Below are positions 15,401-21,256 of a stretch of 43,314 nucleotides of DNA, piece by piece. The notes beneath the pieces are model-generated. The model saw only the letters and a program-made list of their open reading frames with translations. It was not told the DNA's origin and searched no databases. Every line of letters starts with the position of its first letter. Positions within the stretch are counted from its first letter, which is position 1. A program made the translations under genes and the position numbers. Origin of the DNA: a virus; IMG/VR virus record IMGVR_UViG_3300034418_005574, positions 1 through 43,314 of that record, one strand, 5' to 3'.

Positions 15401-15598
15401 CGTGGCGTCGGTGGTCAGCGAGCTATTGAAGGTCACATACTCCGTGTAGGTCCCAGCATCCGCCTCGAAGACAATCGCCTCATCGTTCGCAACGAGGTTA
15501 GCCGAGGTCCCGATGTTCGTAACATCGGCCTCGGCCAGCGTGAACGAAGCGTAGTCACGCCCGCTCGGCCCGATTGTCCGCGTGATGACCGTGACCAT
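12500..15598 (-). CDS. Tail fibre/spike with parallel beta-helix and EAFG repeats
   Basis: A 1,032-residue modular appendage protein. About residues 1-280 look like a right-handed beta-helix (repeating short strands such as SVRNCTVKNG and GLTVRNCIVD, as in pectate-lyase-like phage spikes). The middle (about 330-760) is a Ser/Thr-rich beta region with several Cys. A Gly run follows, then eight imperfect repeats with the core GIASxEAFGTP (about residues 770-950). The C-terminal domain (FKFERDPTVVAVMIHVDVPP onward) is short and beta-rich. Likely role: host recognition or glycan depolymerisation at the tail tip. It is last in its operon, overlaps the gene before it (TGATG-like junction at 15598) and is followed 4 nt later by a terminator. 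Confidence 0.75.
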   Translation of the reverse strand: MVTVITRTIGPSGRDYASFTLAEADVTNIGTSANLVANDEAIVFEADAGTYTEYVTFNSSLTTDATRNVTYKPAAGSEHGGVPGAGVVINASYFMVFRDDYMLFDGMEVNGTGSQVFNIRQLTGLTVRNCIVDAASQGLVIYYDSVDIAVENCVLSSVSHAIYPNASSGTISVSVRNCTVKNGPTSVAAIRIAQSSTATISAEFVNHLHLGGAGGAYTASGTVTVTGSNNFGGSTNPFPVAIQGSPYPITPTTNTSPGAGDWAIYKAATGRLYNVAENDVWQQGVGPSVNSDVPTTDIDGVARSGATCNPGAFEASVGKVYYRHFAGTISGSPGSTSTISFDTALDAASDLKAIIIFAVDAKGQNDPSNSTTGNGPMESYGFTDLTNEFCSDSSHRDEATGANLGDMSSSINSSLLHLYDESADSTFAKCSYTSHTTSGFTVTWATQPSGSGTQMTYTGYAICGPNVEAEARSDWISSTTAATVDTVTFSSLTGLEAVNIISVPDMATLGSRRLENCGINRAWLNSNGDSNAVLEKHALESDGAIRTVQGGFDNGVVSGTSRTDAHYQWKWFYQVSGAISGNDLDLTIGSTNLTWGLRYMCLGLYLDGAATGQATNDTDTSTAFTPSPTVTNPGVIDGMVCGIVNATTNQDSSYSQAWTGTVFDESDTTVGAFGMGSTSSANLTVKQNIVARTTPQNLPNSSSLYYRAADYSPGEKHAYVSSVNNTTGEVTIGWTPSQDTVAGRHGVYFVLGQQPDVGGGGGGAAQTVTATGIASSEAFGTPTATAGTVQVSPQGIASGEAFGTPSVSQGAAPAQSLFATGIASGEAFGSPTLTPGAVTVTATGIASVEAFGTATVQAGGVTATATAIGSDEAFGTPTISTALPPVEPTGIASQEAFGTPVLDAAGQVRPVAVQSAEAFGTAALTAFIQLSPGSIASAEAFGRPALEEGAQFRLKFERDPTVVAVMIHVDVPPTTLTGQDRPIPGMVHTVNYYARHLGWSSDQTAAYDEPSPYGGDKITVIVPPIRGDGATP
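12765..13293 (-). repeat. Eight tandem EAFG repeats coding for the fibre stalk
   Basis: Within the tail protein, a unit of about 22 codons recurs eight times with the core (T)GIAS-x-EAFG-TPT. Variants include SSEAFGTPTA, SGEAFGSPTL, SVEAFGTATV, SDEAFGTPTI and SAEAFGRPAL. At the DNA level a block of at least 24 bases (reading gaacgcctcgccgctggcga on the plus strand) is identical at about 13113 and 13191, which shows recent duplication or gene conversion. Similar IASAEAFGTP repeats are known from phage tail proteins, in my recollection; their structure is not established here. Confidence 0.85.
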
Positions 15599-15981
15599 CA
15601 GCCGCCAGCCTTGTCGCTACGCAGAGCGAGGATCTCCGCCCAGGTCTTCGTGATCGCAGCAGCCGCCGGATCGTCGTGATCCACCCAGGTCAGGTGCGCT
15701 GCGTCGGCCAGCGTCACCGTGTAGCGCCGCTTCCCAAGCTGCTCACGGCCCTGATCCGGGTCGTCCGGGTCGATCAGGTCGCCCTCCCACGGGGCCATGA
15801 GCGCCAAAACATCCGGGTCGTCATGCTCCTTGTCGGAGCAGTAGACGAACGCGAAACCGGAGCTAGTGCCGGTCACGCTGCCGCCGGGGTTCAGGTGCCC
15901 GTCGAGGACCTGGACGACATCGTTGTCGGAGTAAGTAAGGCCGCCGCTCGGAGCTGCGGTGATGATGAGTGTGTGTGCCAT
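15598..15981 (-). CDS. Unknown tail-associated protein, 127 residues
   Basis: Starts MAHTLIITAAPSGGLTYSDN and continues with beta-rich sequence, an acidic middle (LIDPDDPDQGREQLG) and a helical end (ITKTWAEILALRSDKAGG). The family is not recognised. It lies between a conserved tail-associated protein and the large fibre, and its stop overlaps the fibre start, so a minor fibre or chaperone role is plausible. The 69-bp gap upstream holds two hairpins and no obvious SD. Confidence 0.6.
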   Translation of the reverse strand: MAHTLIITAAPSGGLTYSDNDVVQVLDGHLNPGGSVTGTSSGFAFVYCSDKEHDDPDVLALMAPWEGDLIDPDDPDQGREQLGKRRYTVTLADAAHLTWVDHDDPAAAAITKTWAEILALRSDKAGG

Positions 15982-15986
15982 TGTCT

Positions 15987-16043
15987 GGGGCCGCCGCGCT
16001 CTAGATACGACGGCCCCCTAAGGTGGCAGCAGGCCTAGCCTGC
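15987..16043 (-). promoter_or_regulatory. Two hairpins between tail genes, possible attenuator
   Basis: In the gap 15982-16050, GCAGGC CTA GCCTGC (16029-16043) forms a compact hairpin, and GGGGCCG (15987-15993) pairs with CGGCCCC (16011-16017) around a 17-nt loop. No U tract follows. The pair could slow or stop transcription before the 127-residue gene and the large fibre, or mark an RNA-processing site. Confidence 0.45.
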
Positions 16044-16050
16044 CAGTGGA

Positions 16051-16452
16051 TCAGAGCTTGAAGATCTTGTTGGCTCCGCTGTCCCAGGCCACGGTGATGT
16101 CGCCACCGTTGGGAGTGACCGGGAGGTTGGTAGCCGTGTCGATGTAAGCGATCAGCGGGGAGGTGCCAGCCGTGCCCGTGTCCTTCCAGATCACAAGAGC
16201 CTCGGCGCTGGACCCGGTAACGGCGCTGAATGTCACGTCGGCAGCGTCAGCCACCCCAAGCGCGAAGGTCTTGCTGGCGAGGTTGCCAGAGTCAGCCACG
16301 ACCCCGGAGAGGTCCGAGTAGAACTCATGCGTGTCGATGACGACGGTGTACGTCCCGGTGTCCACAAGGGAAACCTTGATGTTGTCCGTGTCCCAAGCGA
16401 TGTCCCCGGTCAGGAACTTCTCGCGGCCTTTGCCGTAAAGTGCGTTTGCCAT
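16051..16452 (-). CDS. Conserved tail-associated protein, 133 residues
   Basis: Starts MANALYGKGREKFLTGDIAW and ends with NGGDITVAWDSGANKIFKL. I recognise this pattern from a protein widespread in mycobacteriophages and environmental phages (MANALY.KGRE.FL.G.I.WD...KV.LVD...Y.V), typically beside tail fibre genes. The function is not established; a beta-sandwich that decorates the tail or attaches fibres is plausible. It follows the 459-residue fibre by 6 nt and lacks a clear SD. Confidence 0.75.
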   Translation of the reverse strand: MANALYGKGREKFLTGDIAWDTDNIKVSLVDTGTYTVVIDTHEFYSDLSGVVADSGNLASKTFALGVADAADVTFSAVTGSSAEALVIWKDTGTAGTSPLIAYIDTATNLPVTPNGGDITVAWDSGANKIFKL

Positions 16453-16458
16453 GTTAGT

Positions 16459-17838
16459 CTAGGTTGAGGTGAATCGGGTCGCGTCTAGCGAAACGAGTGC
16501 GTATGCGGGGTCCATCGTGAACGAGGCACCCGTAGCAAGCGGCTCGCCGCTCGCCCACAAGTTGTTGTACTTCTTGCCCGTGAAGGTGCGGATGTTCCCG
16601 CCAGCCTCCTCGTTGCTGATCAGCGCCCCGGTGTCCATCCACATCTGGCCCTTCGTCCAGAGTGACTGCACATCGGTCGTGTCGAACAGCGGCACCGCTG
16701 GGTTGTAGTTCCGCCCGAAGAAGTTGGGCGAGAACATCTGCCCATCTGGGCCGATACCGAATCCTGCGTCATCCAGCAGTACGCCGCCGTCAATCCAGCT
16801 TGTGTAGAAGTAGAACGAGGTGATCGACTCCTCGTCCGCGCCGACATAGACCGCGCCAACGGGGTAGTACCCAGCGATGGCCCCACCCGTGGTGTGGTAC
16901 GGGCACTCAACGCTTAGTCCACGGAAAGTCACATGCCCGCTATCCACGACGTGGACGCCGTACCCTTGGGGCGCAGAAGTGGACCCGCCGCTGCCGATCT
17001 TGCGGACAACGCATCGCACTACTTGGACAGGCTCCGCTCCAGTGCCGCTGCGCTTGGTCAGCTGGATGCCGTGCTTGCCGCACTCCTCGATCAAGCAGTC
17101 GATCATGTGGATTCGGTATCCACTGAGCGCCGCCTCGGTGCCACCCGTCAGGGTGCAGTCCATGAGCAGATAGTTGGCGGGCACCTCGCCGGACAGCGCC
17201 ACAGAGGGCAGGTTGACGAGCAGTGCGTACTGGTTGCTGCCACCCTCAAACAGGCAGTTGGTGAACTGCACCTCGGTCGTGACTGTGACCGTGCAGTTCT
17301 GGAAGCGAGTATTCTGGATCGAGGTGCTGCCCCCGTTGTTGGCAACAAGCCATGCAGCGTCAATCGTCTGGTCGGTGTTGTACGTCGTGGTGTACCCACC
17401 TGACGCGCCGACATCGGAGGCTAGAGTTTTCTGGGTGTAGACCCCGCCGTTATCCACATTGTTCCCGTTGAAGACACCCGCGCCTGCGGCCCCGCCTGTG
17501 CCCCCTTGGGGAGCGCCGACATAAACATTGAAGTTAAGCGAGCCCTCGTAGAACGACTTGACCTTGATGACGGCCACGCCGTTGGTGTCGGTCACGGTCG
17601 GGTCCGGGCCACGCAGGCGGTCTTCTTCCGCCGGGGCTGCGGGAAGGGCCGAGTCACTAATGAAGTGGCGGCCAGTCTGCTCCTCAATGAACACCTCCGC
17701 ATACGGGATCACCGCAGCAGAGGTGTCTTTCGCGGTGACTGTGATCGTCACCTCGTCGCGCCCGTTGGCTCTGGCCCCCGTGTCGCCTGACACGACAACC
17801 GTGCTGGCCGACCTGTCTAGCGTCTGGTTGAGTGCCAT
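16459..17838 (-). CDS. Tail fibre/spike: Ig-like N-terminus plus beta-helix
   Basis: A 459-residue protein. Residues about 10-105 look like an invasin-type (Big_1-like) Ig domain: DEVTITVTAKDTSAAVIPYA, then a TDTNGVAVIKVKS strand pair. After a Gly/Asn linker (about 105-135) comes a right-handed beta-helix with repeating short strands (FQNCTVTVTTEVQFTNCLFE, HMIDCLIEECGKHGIQ, VQVVRCVVRKIG) to about residue 350, then a C-terminal domain with several Trp and Gly. It is likely a receptor-binding or glycan-degrading spike. The start overlaps the previous stop (TGATG at 17836-17840). Confidence 0.7.
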   Translation of the reverse strand: MALNQTLDRSASTVVVSGDTGARANGRDEVTITVTAKDTSAAVIPYAEVFIEEQTGRHFISDSALPAAPAEEDRLRGPDPTVTDTNGVAVIKVKSFYEGSLNFNVYVGAPQGGTGGAAGAGVFNGNNVDNGGVYTQKTLASDVGASGGYTTTYNTDQTIDAAWLVANNGGSTSIQNTRFQNCTVTVTTEVQFTNCLFEGGSNQYALLVNLPSVALSGEVPANYLLMDCTLTGGTEAALSGYRIHMIDCLIEECGKHGIQLTKRSGTGAEPVQVVRCVVRKIGSGGSTSAPQGYGVHVVDSGHVTFRGLSVECPYHTTGGAIAGYYPVGAVYVGADEESITSFYFYTSWIDGGVLLDDAGFGIGPDGQMFSPNFFGRNYNPAVPLFDTTDVQSLWTKGQMWMDTGALISNEEAGGNIRTFTGKKYNNLWASGEPLATGASFTMDPAYALVSLDATRFTST

Positions 17839-18314
17839 CAGGTCACGTCAATGAGGCCCTTCACCGGACGCGGCTCCGTCTGCCAGATGCCTCGGACCCA
17901 AGTGTCCTGCCAGTCAGCATCGTTGTCGGCCACGGCGATGCCCCAGTCCCCGCTCCGGTTATCCAGAGCAGCAGTCTTGGCGGCAGACGCCGTGAAACGG
18001 ACGCGGGATGTGTTGCCACCAGTCGGATCCACGGTGACAACAACATCGTCGTTGGTCTGCGCCGGGAGGTTGCCGACCATGAGCAGTGCGCCCTGGCTGT
18101 TGGTGTCTCGGAACTCAATCCGAAACTCGTACTTGTCCACGCCGCCGACCTGCGCGGTAAAGTCAATGCCGGTGAACTCAAGATCAAACACGACCTCCGA
18201 ACCCGGCTTGATCTTGTGGAGGTGAGCTACACCAACAGCGTCAGTGGCAGTCAGGACCGTGTCCGACAGGCCTACCCCGTCGAAGTTGACCTGAAGACTA
18301 GGGGCGAGACTCAT
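17838..18314 (-). CDS. Unknown beta-rich tail-associated protein, 158 residues
   Basis: Starts MSLAPSLQVNFDGVGLSDTV and is composed mainly of alternating hydrophobic strands with Thr/Val/Asp (VVFDLEFTGIDFTAQVGG; VVVTVDPTGGNTSRVRFTAS), suggesting one beta-sandwich. The family is not recognised. Position at the head of the fibre cluster suggests an adaptor that attaches spikes to the tail. The ATG overlaps the upstream stop (ATGA). Confidence 0.6.
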   Translation of the reverse strand: MSLAPSLQVNFDGVGLSDTVLTATDAVGVAHLHKIKPGSEVVFDLEFTGIDFTAQVGGVDKYEFRIEFRDTNSQGALLMVGNLPAQTNDDVVVTVDPTGGNTSRVRFTASAAKTAALDNRSGDWGIAVADNDADWQDTWVRGIWQTEPRPVKGLIDVT

Positions 18315-18451
18315 TTCCTCTTCGACCTCCGCAGCGCCGCGTTAGTCGGCGCGCCCTTGGATCCAGGCTTACGCATCTTCTCGCCGCTACCGGCTTTGAT
18401 GCGCTTCCGCTTGGCGTGGATGTTGTCCCACAGCCCTCGTTTCTTTGCCAT
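18311..18451 (-). CDS. Small basic conserved phage protein, 46 residues
   Basis: Encodes MAKKRGLWDNIHAKRKRIKA, then GSGEKMRKPGSKGAPT and a basic end. I recognise this as a very common tiny protein of marine and T7-like phages (MAKK.GLW.NIHAKRKRI..GSGE.MRKPG.KGAPT). Function unknown; the high Lys/Arg content suggests nucleic-acid or membrane contact. Its ATG has only a weak G-rich sequence upstream. Its TGA overlaps the start of the next gene. Confidence 0.8.
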   Translation of the reverse strand: MAKKRGLWDNIHAKRKRIKAGSGEKMRKPGSKGAPTNAALRRSKRK

Positions 18452-18478
18452 GACGCCCCCGGCGCAGCCCTAGCGCCC

Positions 18479-18583
18479 TCAGCGGCCCTTCTTCTTGGCC
18501 TTCTTTTTGACAGCCTTCTTCTTAGCTGCCTTCTTCTTGAACTTCTCGAATCCGCCGTACTCTTTCGCCATCTTTCCGGGCAT
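18479..18583 (-). CDS. Lysine-rich micropeptide, 34 residues
   Basis: Encodes MPGKMAKEYGGFEKF, then almost pure Lys/Ala (KKKAAKKKAVKKKAKKKGR). AAGGAG lies 8 nt before the ATG, a strong ribosome site, which supports it despite its size. The Lys-rich tail resembles histone H1-like tails and may bind DNA or RNA. MAKEYGGF-like starts with poly-Lys ends occur in other environmental phages next to the MAKKxGLW protein, as here. Confidence 0.7.
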   Translation of the reverse strand: MPGKMAKEYGGFEKFKKKAAKKKAVKKKAKKKGR

Positions 18584-18603
18584 GTCCGCTCTCCTTGTGA
18601 ATA

Positions 18604-18670
18604 GCCAGGGGGGCCAGTCTCGTAAGCCCCAACCGACCCCATGTCAGTTGAGAAGGGCGACCCCCCTGGC
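18604..18670 (-). terminator. Large stem-loop between lipoprotein and tail genes
   Basis: A perfect 10-bp inverted repeat, GCCAGGGGGG (18604-18613) with CCCCCCTGGC (18661-18670), encloses a 47-nt loop. It fills the gap between the lipoprotein stop (18680) and the lysine-rich gene. It may separate replication/lysis transcripts from tail transcripts. The long loop and lack of a U run make classical termination uncertain. Confidence 0.4.
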
Positions 18671-18679
18671 AGGTCTAGT

Positions 18680-19270
18680 CTAGGCGATTTGGTCCTCAGC
18701 GTCAGCGGCGGCCTTGGAGCCGGGGCTGCTGTGCTTAGCGCCTGCGGCCTTGAGCAGGTAGGCCCCCATCTCGCCCAGGTTGCCCTTAGCAAGGGCCTTC
18801 ATGGCCCGCCCGGTGTGCCGTCGAGCCCTAGAGCTAGCGATCAGGACCAGAAGCGTCGAGGCGAAGGGCACCAGGGGCTGGACCGGAGCCGGGATCAGCG
18901 GGGCCACGAGGCTAATGACCCCATCTGCCCGCTGCTTGAAGGCGGCGTCGAGCATCTTGCGCTCCTCGCCAACGGTGGAGACGTACTTGCCGACAAGCTC
19001 CTCGTGCTTCTCCTGAAGCTCCAGAAGCTGGCCCGCGTAGAGCCCAAGGTCCTCAGCGGCCCCAGCCTTAGCCTGAACCACCGCCGTCTGCAGGGTGGCC
19101 TCAGCCTCCTGCTCGACCTGACGGATCATCTGCTCCAGCGTTGCAATCTCCTCCTGATAAGCAAGCAGCTGTTCCTGCTGCTCCTGAGCAAGGGAGCCGG
19201 TAACAAAATCAGTAAGGGCCTGACACGAGGAGAGGCCGCCGACGAGGATGAGAGCGGGGATGATCTTCAT
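18680..19270 (-). CDS. Lipoprotein with coiled coil and C-terminal membrane segment (possible u-spanin)
   Basis: The 196-residue protein begins MKIIPALILVGGLSSC: a short signal with lipobox LSSC, so Cys16 should be lipidated. Residues about 28-110 are Gln/Glu/Ala-rich and helical (coiled coil). Residues about 118-147 (GVISLVAPLIP...LVPFASTLLVLIAS) are hydrophobic, followed by SRARRHTGR and a cytoplasmic-type tail of about 45 residues. A lipoprotein N-terminus with a C-terminal membrane segment is the layout of unimolecular spanins, which fuse inner and outer membranes in lysis. The prolines in the segment and the long tail are atypical. ATG at 19270 was chosen because it gives the signal peptide; the frame continues upstream to 19330 inside RusA. 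Confidence 0.6.
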   Translation of the reverse strand: MKIIPALILVGGLSSCQALTDFVTGSLAQEQQEQLLAYQEEIATLEQMIRQVEQEAEATLQTAVVQAKAGAAEDLGLYAGQLLELQEKHEELVGKYVSTVGEERKMLDAAFKQRADGVISLVAPLIPAPVQPLVPFASTLLVLIASSRARRHTGRAMKALAKGNLGEMGAYLLKAAGAKHSSPGSKAAADAEDQIA

Positions 19271-19275
19271 GCCCG

Positions 19276-19731
19276 TTATTTCAGGCAACAGATCTCTACG
19301 TCGCAACCCTCTGGGCCATCCAAAGCCCAACGCTTGGACACGGTCAGGTCCACAACCTGGGAGTCGTTGATATATGCGACTTCCAAGCCGTCCATTACGG
19401 CCTTGGAGTAGTTGTCCACGTCCCCGTCTCTGGAGCCTGTGGGGTGGGTCCTAGACTTGGGCAGCAGGCGGCCCTTGCTGTTCAGCAGGCTGGCCGCTGG
19501 CTCTATCGCCACCTCGATGCGGATAGCCTTGGCGCAGCCACATGGCTGCAGCCCGGCGTCAATCGCGGCCTGCTTGACCGCCGCCTTGTAGGCCTTCAGG
19601 CTCTGCCCCATCACCCTGTCCGGGGTGTAGGCCCGGCCGAACGGCCCCGCGCTGGTGAACTTGACCCTCGGCTGGGGCAAGGGCTTGCCGGGCACCCTGA
19701 ACGACACCGGCTTCAAGCTGCAGCTGCTCAT
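19276..19731 (-). CDS. rusA: RusA-like Holliday junction resolvase
   Basis: A 151-residue protein with the RusA pattern: the opening FRVPGKPLPQPRVKF, then the catalytic block GDVDNYSKAVMDGLE with D104 and D106, and the INDSQVVDL block with D123 followed by SKRW. These align with the three Asp of E. coli RusA (GDLDN and DDSQV). It cuts four-way junctions and branched phage DNA during recombination and before packaging, and fits with the RecE/RecT pair encoded nearby. The start overlaps the loader gene by 173 nt, which is long; a GGAG sits about 14 nt upstream of the ATG. Confidence 0.9.
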   Translation of the reverse strand: MSSCSLKPVSFRVPGKPLPQPRVKFTSAGPFGRAYTPDRVMGQSLKAYKAAVKQAAIDAGLQPCGCAKAIRIEVAIEPAASLLNSKGRLLPKSRTHPTGSRDGDVDNYSKAVMDGLEVAYINDSQVVDLTVSKRWALDGPEGCDVEICCLK

Positions 19732-19990
19732 GACGCTGTTGTAGCTTCTCCAGAGCGTCAGATCCCAGCACCCTCCGGTTGTTCGTCAGGCGCTCCATGA
19801 TCTGCTTGGGGGTAGGGAAGAACTCGCAGCTGACGAAGCACGCCCGGATGACATCCCGTAGCTCGTGCGGGTAGTAGTCCCGGAAGACGGCGTAGTACCC
19901 CTCCAGGGCCGCCTTGTTGAGGCGATCCCCCCCTGGCAGCACCGTCAGGGGGGCCAGCATCTTCGCTAGCTCTTGCTTACTGGTTCTCAT
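19559..19990 (-). CDS. Helicase loader-like replication protein
   Basis: Residues 1-75 (AKMLAPLTVLPGGDRLNKAA, then YYAVFRDYYPHELRDVI and CEFFPTPKQIMERL) follow the pattern of phage helicase loader/inhibitor N-domains (G39P and P-loader types): a helical bundle with ...F...L..Y....V..A.......F.PT..... The second half (after about residue 85) is Gln/Gly/Ala-rich and lies out of frame over the RusA start, so it may be a natural overlap or the result of a frameshift. It would deliver host DnaB-type helicase to the origin with the upstream initiator. AGGAGG lies 6 nt before the ATG, which overlaps the initiator gene by 14 nt. Confidence 0.65.
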   Translation of the reverse strand: MRTSKQELAKMLAPLTVLPGGDRLNKAALEGYYAVFRDYYPHELRDVIRACFVSCEFFPTPKQIMERLTNNRRVLGSDALEKLQQRHEQLQLEAGVVQGARQALAPAEGQVHQRGAVRPGLHPGQGDGAEPEGLQGGGQAGRD

Positions 19991-20729
19991 AAGGCACCTC
20001 CTCCTCGTCGTGCCATTCCTTCAAAACCTTGAGCGCCTTCGGCATGCCGTCGTCGTCCCTTACATCCTGCTTACTTGGGGCAAACAGCCCCTGGTAGCCC
20101 TGAGAGATGCTCCAGTCCACCGCAGCCTCGAAGGCTGCTGGGTCCTGCTCCGCTTCAGCTAGGCGCTTGCGCCATGTTGTGGCCGTCCAGGCCTTGATGG
20201 CCGCCTCCTGGCGATAGGCCTGCCAGCGCAGGGCTGCCTTCAGGACCCTGACGTTCGAGGTCATGGACTCCAGCAGCAGGCCCCTCCTGTTATTAGAAGT
20301 ATGGGTCTGGGTCTGGGTCTGGGTTGTTCCATCGGTCGTTGCAACGCTCGTTGCAACGGTCGTTGCAACGCTCGTTGGCTTGCGCCGCCTCGCTGCGGAG
20401 CGCCTGCCAGCCTCTGAGCGCTGCTGCAGGTGCTCTACGGAGCGCTGACGCTCCTCAGCCATGCGGGGGTTGGCGTATCCGCCCTCCACCCGCTCGAACT
20501 TGTCCTGCAGGACGGCCTCCCAGATCGCCTCGAAGGCCTGTTCCGTGGGACAGCCCGCGATCCGGGCTAGACGCCGCACCTCCGCTGGTATGGACCCGTG
20601 GACGAACTGGTGCACCAGCAAGCTGATGTAGCAGCCCTTCTCCTCAGCCGTCCACCCGGACGTACCGCCCAACCACCTGTCTGCCCAAAACGCAAAGTAC
20701 ATAGGGTTCCTGCTAGCTCCGCGTTTCAA
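19977..20729 (-). CDS. DUF1376-type replication initiator (lambda O-like role)
   Basis: A 250-residue protein. Residues 8-100 match the DUF1376 pattern (NPMYFAFWADRWLGG, EEKGCYISLLVHQFVHGSIP, LARIAG, then KFERVEGGYANPRM), a winged-helix domain found in phage replication initiators. A low-complexity Thr/Gln middle (about 118-150) is encoded by repeated DNA, followed by a helical C-terminal domain. The start is TTG at 20729, with AGGAGG 5 nt upstream; an ATG nine codons later is the alternative. Like lambda O, its gene may contain the origin it binds. It is followed by a loader gene and probably uses host DnaB. Confidence 0.75.
   Translation of the reverse strand: MKRGASRNPMYFAFWADRWLGGTSGWTAEEKGCYISLLVHQFVHGSIPAEVRRLARIAGCPTEQAFEAIWEAVLQDKFERVEGGYANPRMAEERQRSVEHLQQRSEAGRRSAARRRKPTSVATTVATSVATTDGTTQTQTQTHTSNNRRGLLLESMTSNVRVLKAALRWQAYRQEAAIKAWTATTWRKRLAEAEQDPAAFEAAVDWSISQGYQGLFAPSKQDVRDDDGMPKALKVLKEWHDEEEVPYENQ
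20288..20377. other. Candidate replication origin: 12-bp iterons and AT-richer tract
   Basis: Three perfect palindromes CGTTGCAACG lie at 20337-20346, 20349-20358 and 20361-20370, spaced exactly 12 bp, with a half copy (CGTTG) at 20373. Just beside them is GGGTCT repeated three to four times (about 20304-20325) and an AT-richer tract tgttattagaagtat (20288-20302) that stands out in GC-rich DNA. The array lies inside the initiator gene between its DNA-binding and C-terminal domains, the same layout as the lambda origin inside O. Iterons of this type are usually bound by the initiator; binding here is inference. Confidence 0.65.
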
Positions 20730-21026
20730 TCATCCCTCCTCTCGCCGTTGCTTCCAAGTGCGTCCTCCCATCTGCTGGCCCCGTGGGCGCAGTTCGTCAA
20801 TCGCGCCGAGGCGGCGCAGGATCTGCTCTAGTTCATCGCAGTCCAGCATGCTGGCAATGCGCATGGCCCAGCAGACCACGTCGTCGGATGGGCACGAGTA
20901 CACCTCCTGCCCAGCGACCTCAACCACCAGCTGGCGACGCTTGCCCAGGTTCCTCACCTTCAGCAGCAGTTCCCTGTCGGGCCTGCGGCTCCAGGCGTTC
21001 ACCTCTTTGTCGTAGCTCCCATTCAC
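20730..21026 (-). CDS. Unknown 98-residue protein (GTG start)
   Basis: A charged alpha/beta protein with ELLLKVRNLGKRRQLVVEVA (strand pair) and MRIASMLDCDELEQILRRLG (helices), ending in a basic tail. The family is not recognised. The start is GTG at 21026 with AGGAGG 6 nt upstream, a strong site. It overlaps the upstream HTH gene by 107 nt in another frame. It sits between a DNA-binding regulator and the replication initiator, so a replication or regulatory role is likely. Confidence 0.65.
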   Translation of the reverse strand: MNGSYDKEVNAWSRRPDRELLLKVRNLGKRRQLVVEVAGQEVYSCPSDDVVCWAMRIASMLDCDELEQILRRLGAIDELRPRGQQMGGRTWKQRREEG

Positions 21027-21165
21027 GTAGGTCCTCCTCTCTGATCAGAATCCGTCGGCCGACCTTGAACGCAGGGAACTCCCCCCGACGCCGCAGCCGC
21101 AGCAGCGTGGCGGCCTTGATGCCATACATCGTCGCGACTTCCTGCACCGTGTACACCTCAGACAT
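20920..21165 (-). CDS. Excisionase-type helix-turn-helix protein
   Basis: An 81-residue protein whose first 52 residues match the HTH_17/excisionase (MerR-like) pattern: YTVQEVATMYGIKAATLLRL, then RRRGEFPAFKVGRRILIREEDL and REWE. These small proteins bind DNA as architectural factors or regulators. No integrase is present in the window, so it is more likely a regulator of the divergent promoters than a true excisionase. Residues after 52 are overlapped by the next gene and look low-complexity (Gly/Glu/Pro). It is the first gene of the minus replication block, 92 bp from the divergent RecE gene. Confidence 0.75.
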   Translation of the reverse strand: MSEVYTVQEVATMYGIKAATLLRLRRRGEFPAFKVGRRILIREEDLREWELRQRGERLEPQARQGTAAEGEEPGQASPAGG

Positions 21166-21184
21166 GAGCGCACATTAGCAGTGC

Positions 21185-21214
21185 GCGACAGGCCCCGACA
21201 AGTCCCTAGATAAT
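21185..21214 (+). promoter_or_regulatory. Candidate sigma70-type promoter for recE/recT
   Basis: In the 91-bp divergent gap, GCGACA (21185-21190, 4 of 6 to TTGACA) and GATAAT (21209-21214, 5 of 6 to TATAAT) are 18 bp apart and would start transcription near 21221, 36 nt before the recE ATG. Two GACA repeats (21187 and 21197) in the spacer may be operator sites for the divergently encoded HTH protein. This is a motif match only. Confidence 0.45.
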
Positions 21215-21256
21215 CCTGTTGATACCCAGGTGCGCCGAGGTGTAGCATCACGCACC

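Noticed and set aside
18298-18792. 164-codon minus frame across the 18604 stem-loop
   Set aside because: It overlaps two better-supported small genes with known-looking products and is Arg/Pro/Ser-rich without its own ribosome site.
20920-21165. Excisionase as evidence of a temperate phage
   Set aside because: No integrase, attachment site or repressor could be recognised; the HTH fold alone does not show lysogeny.
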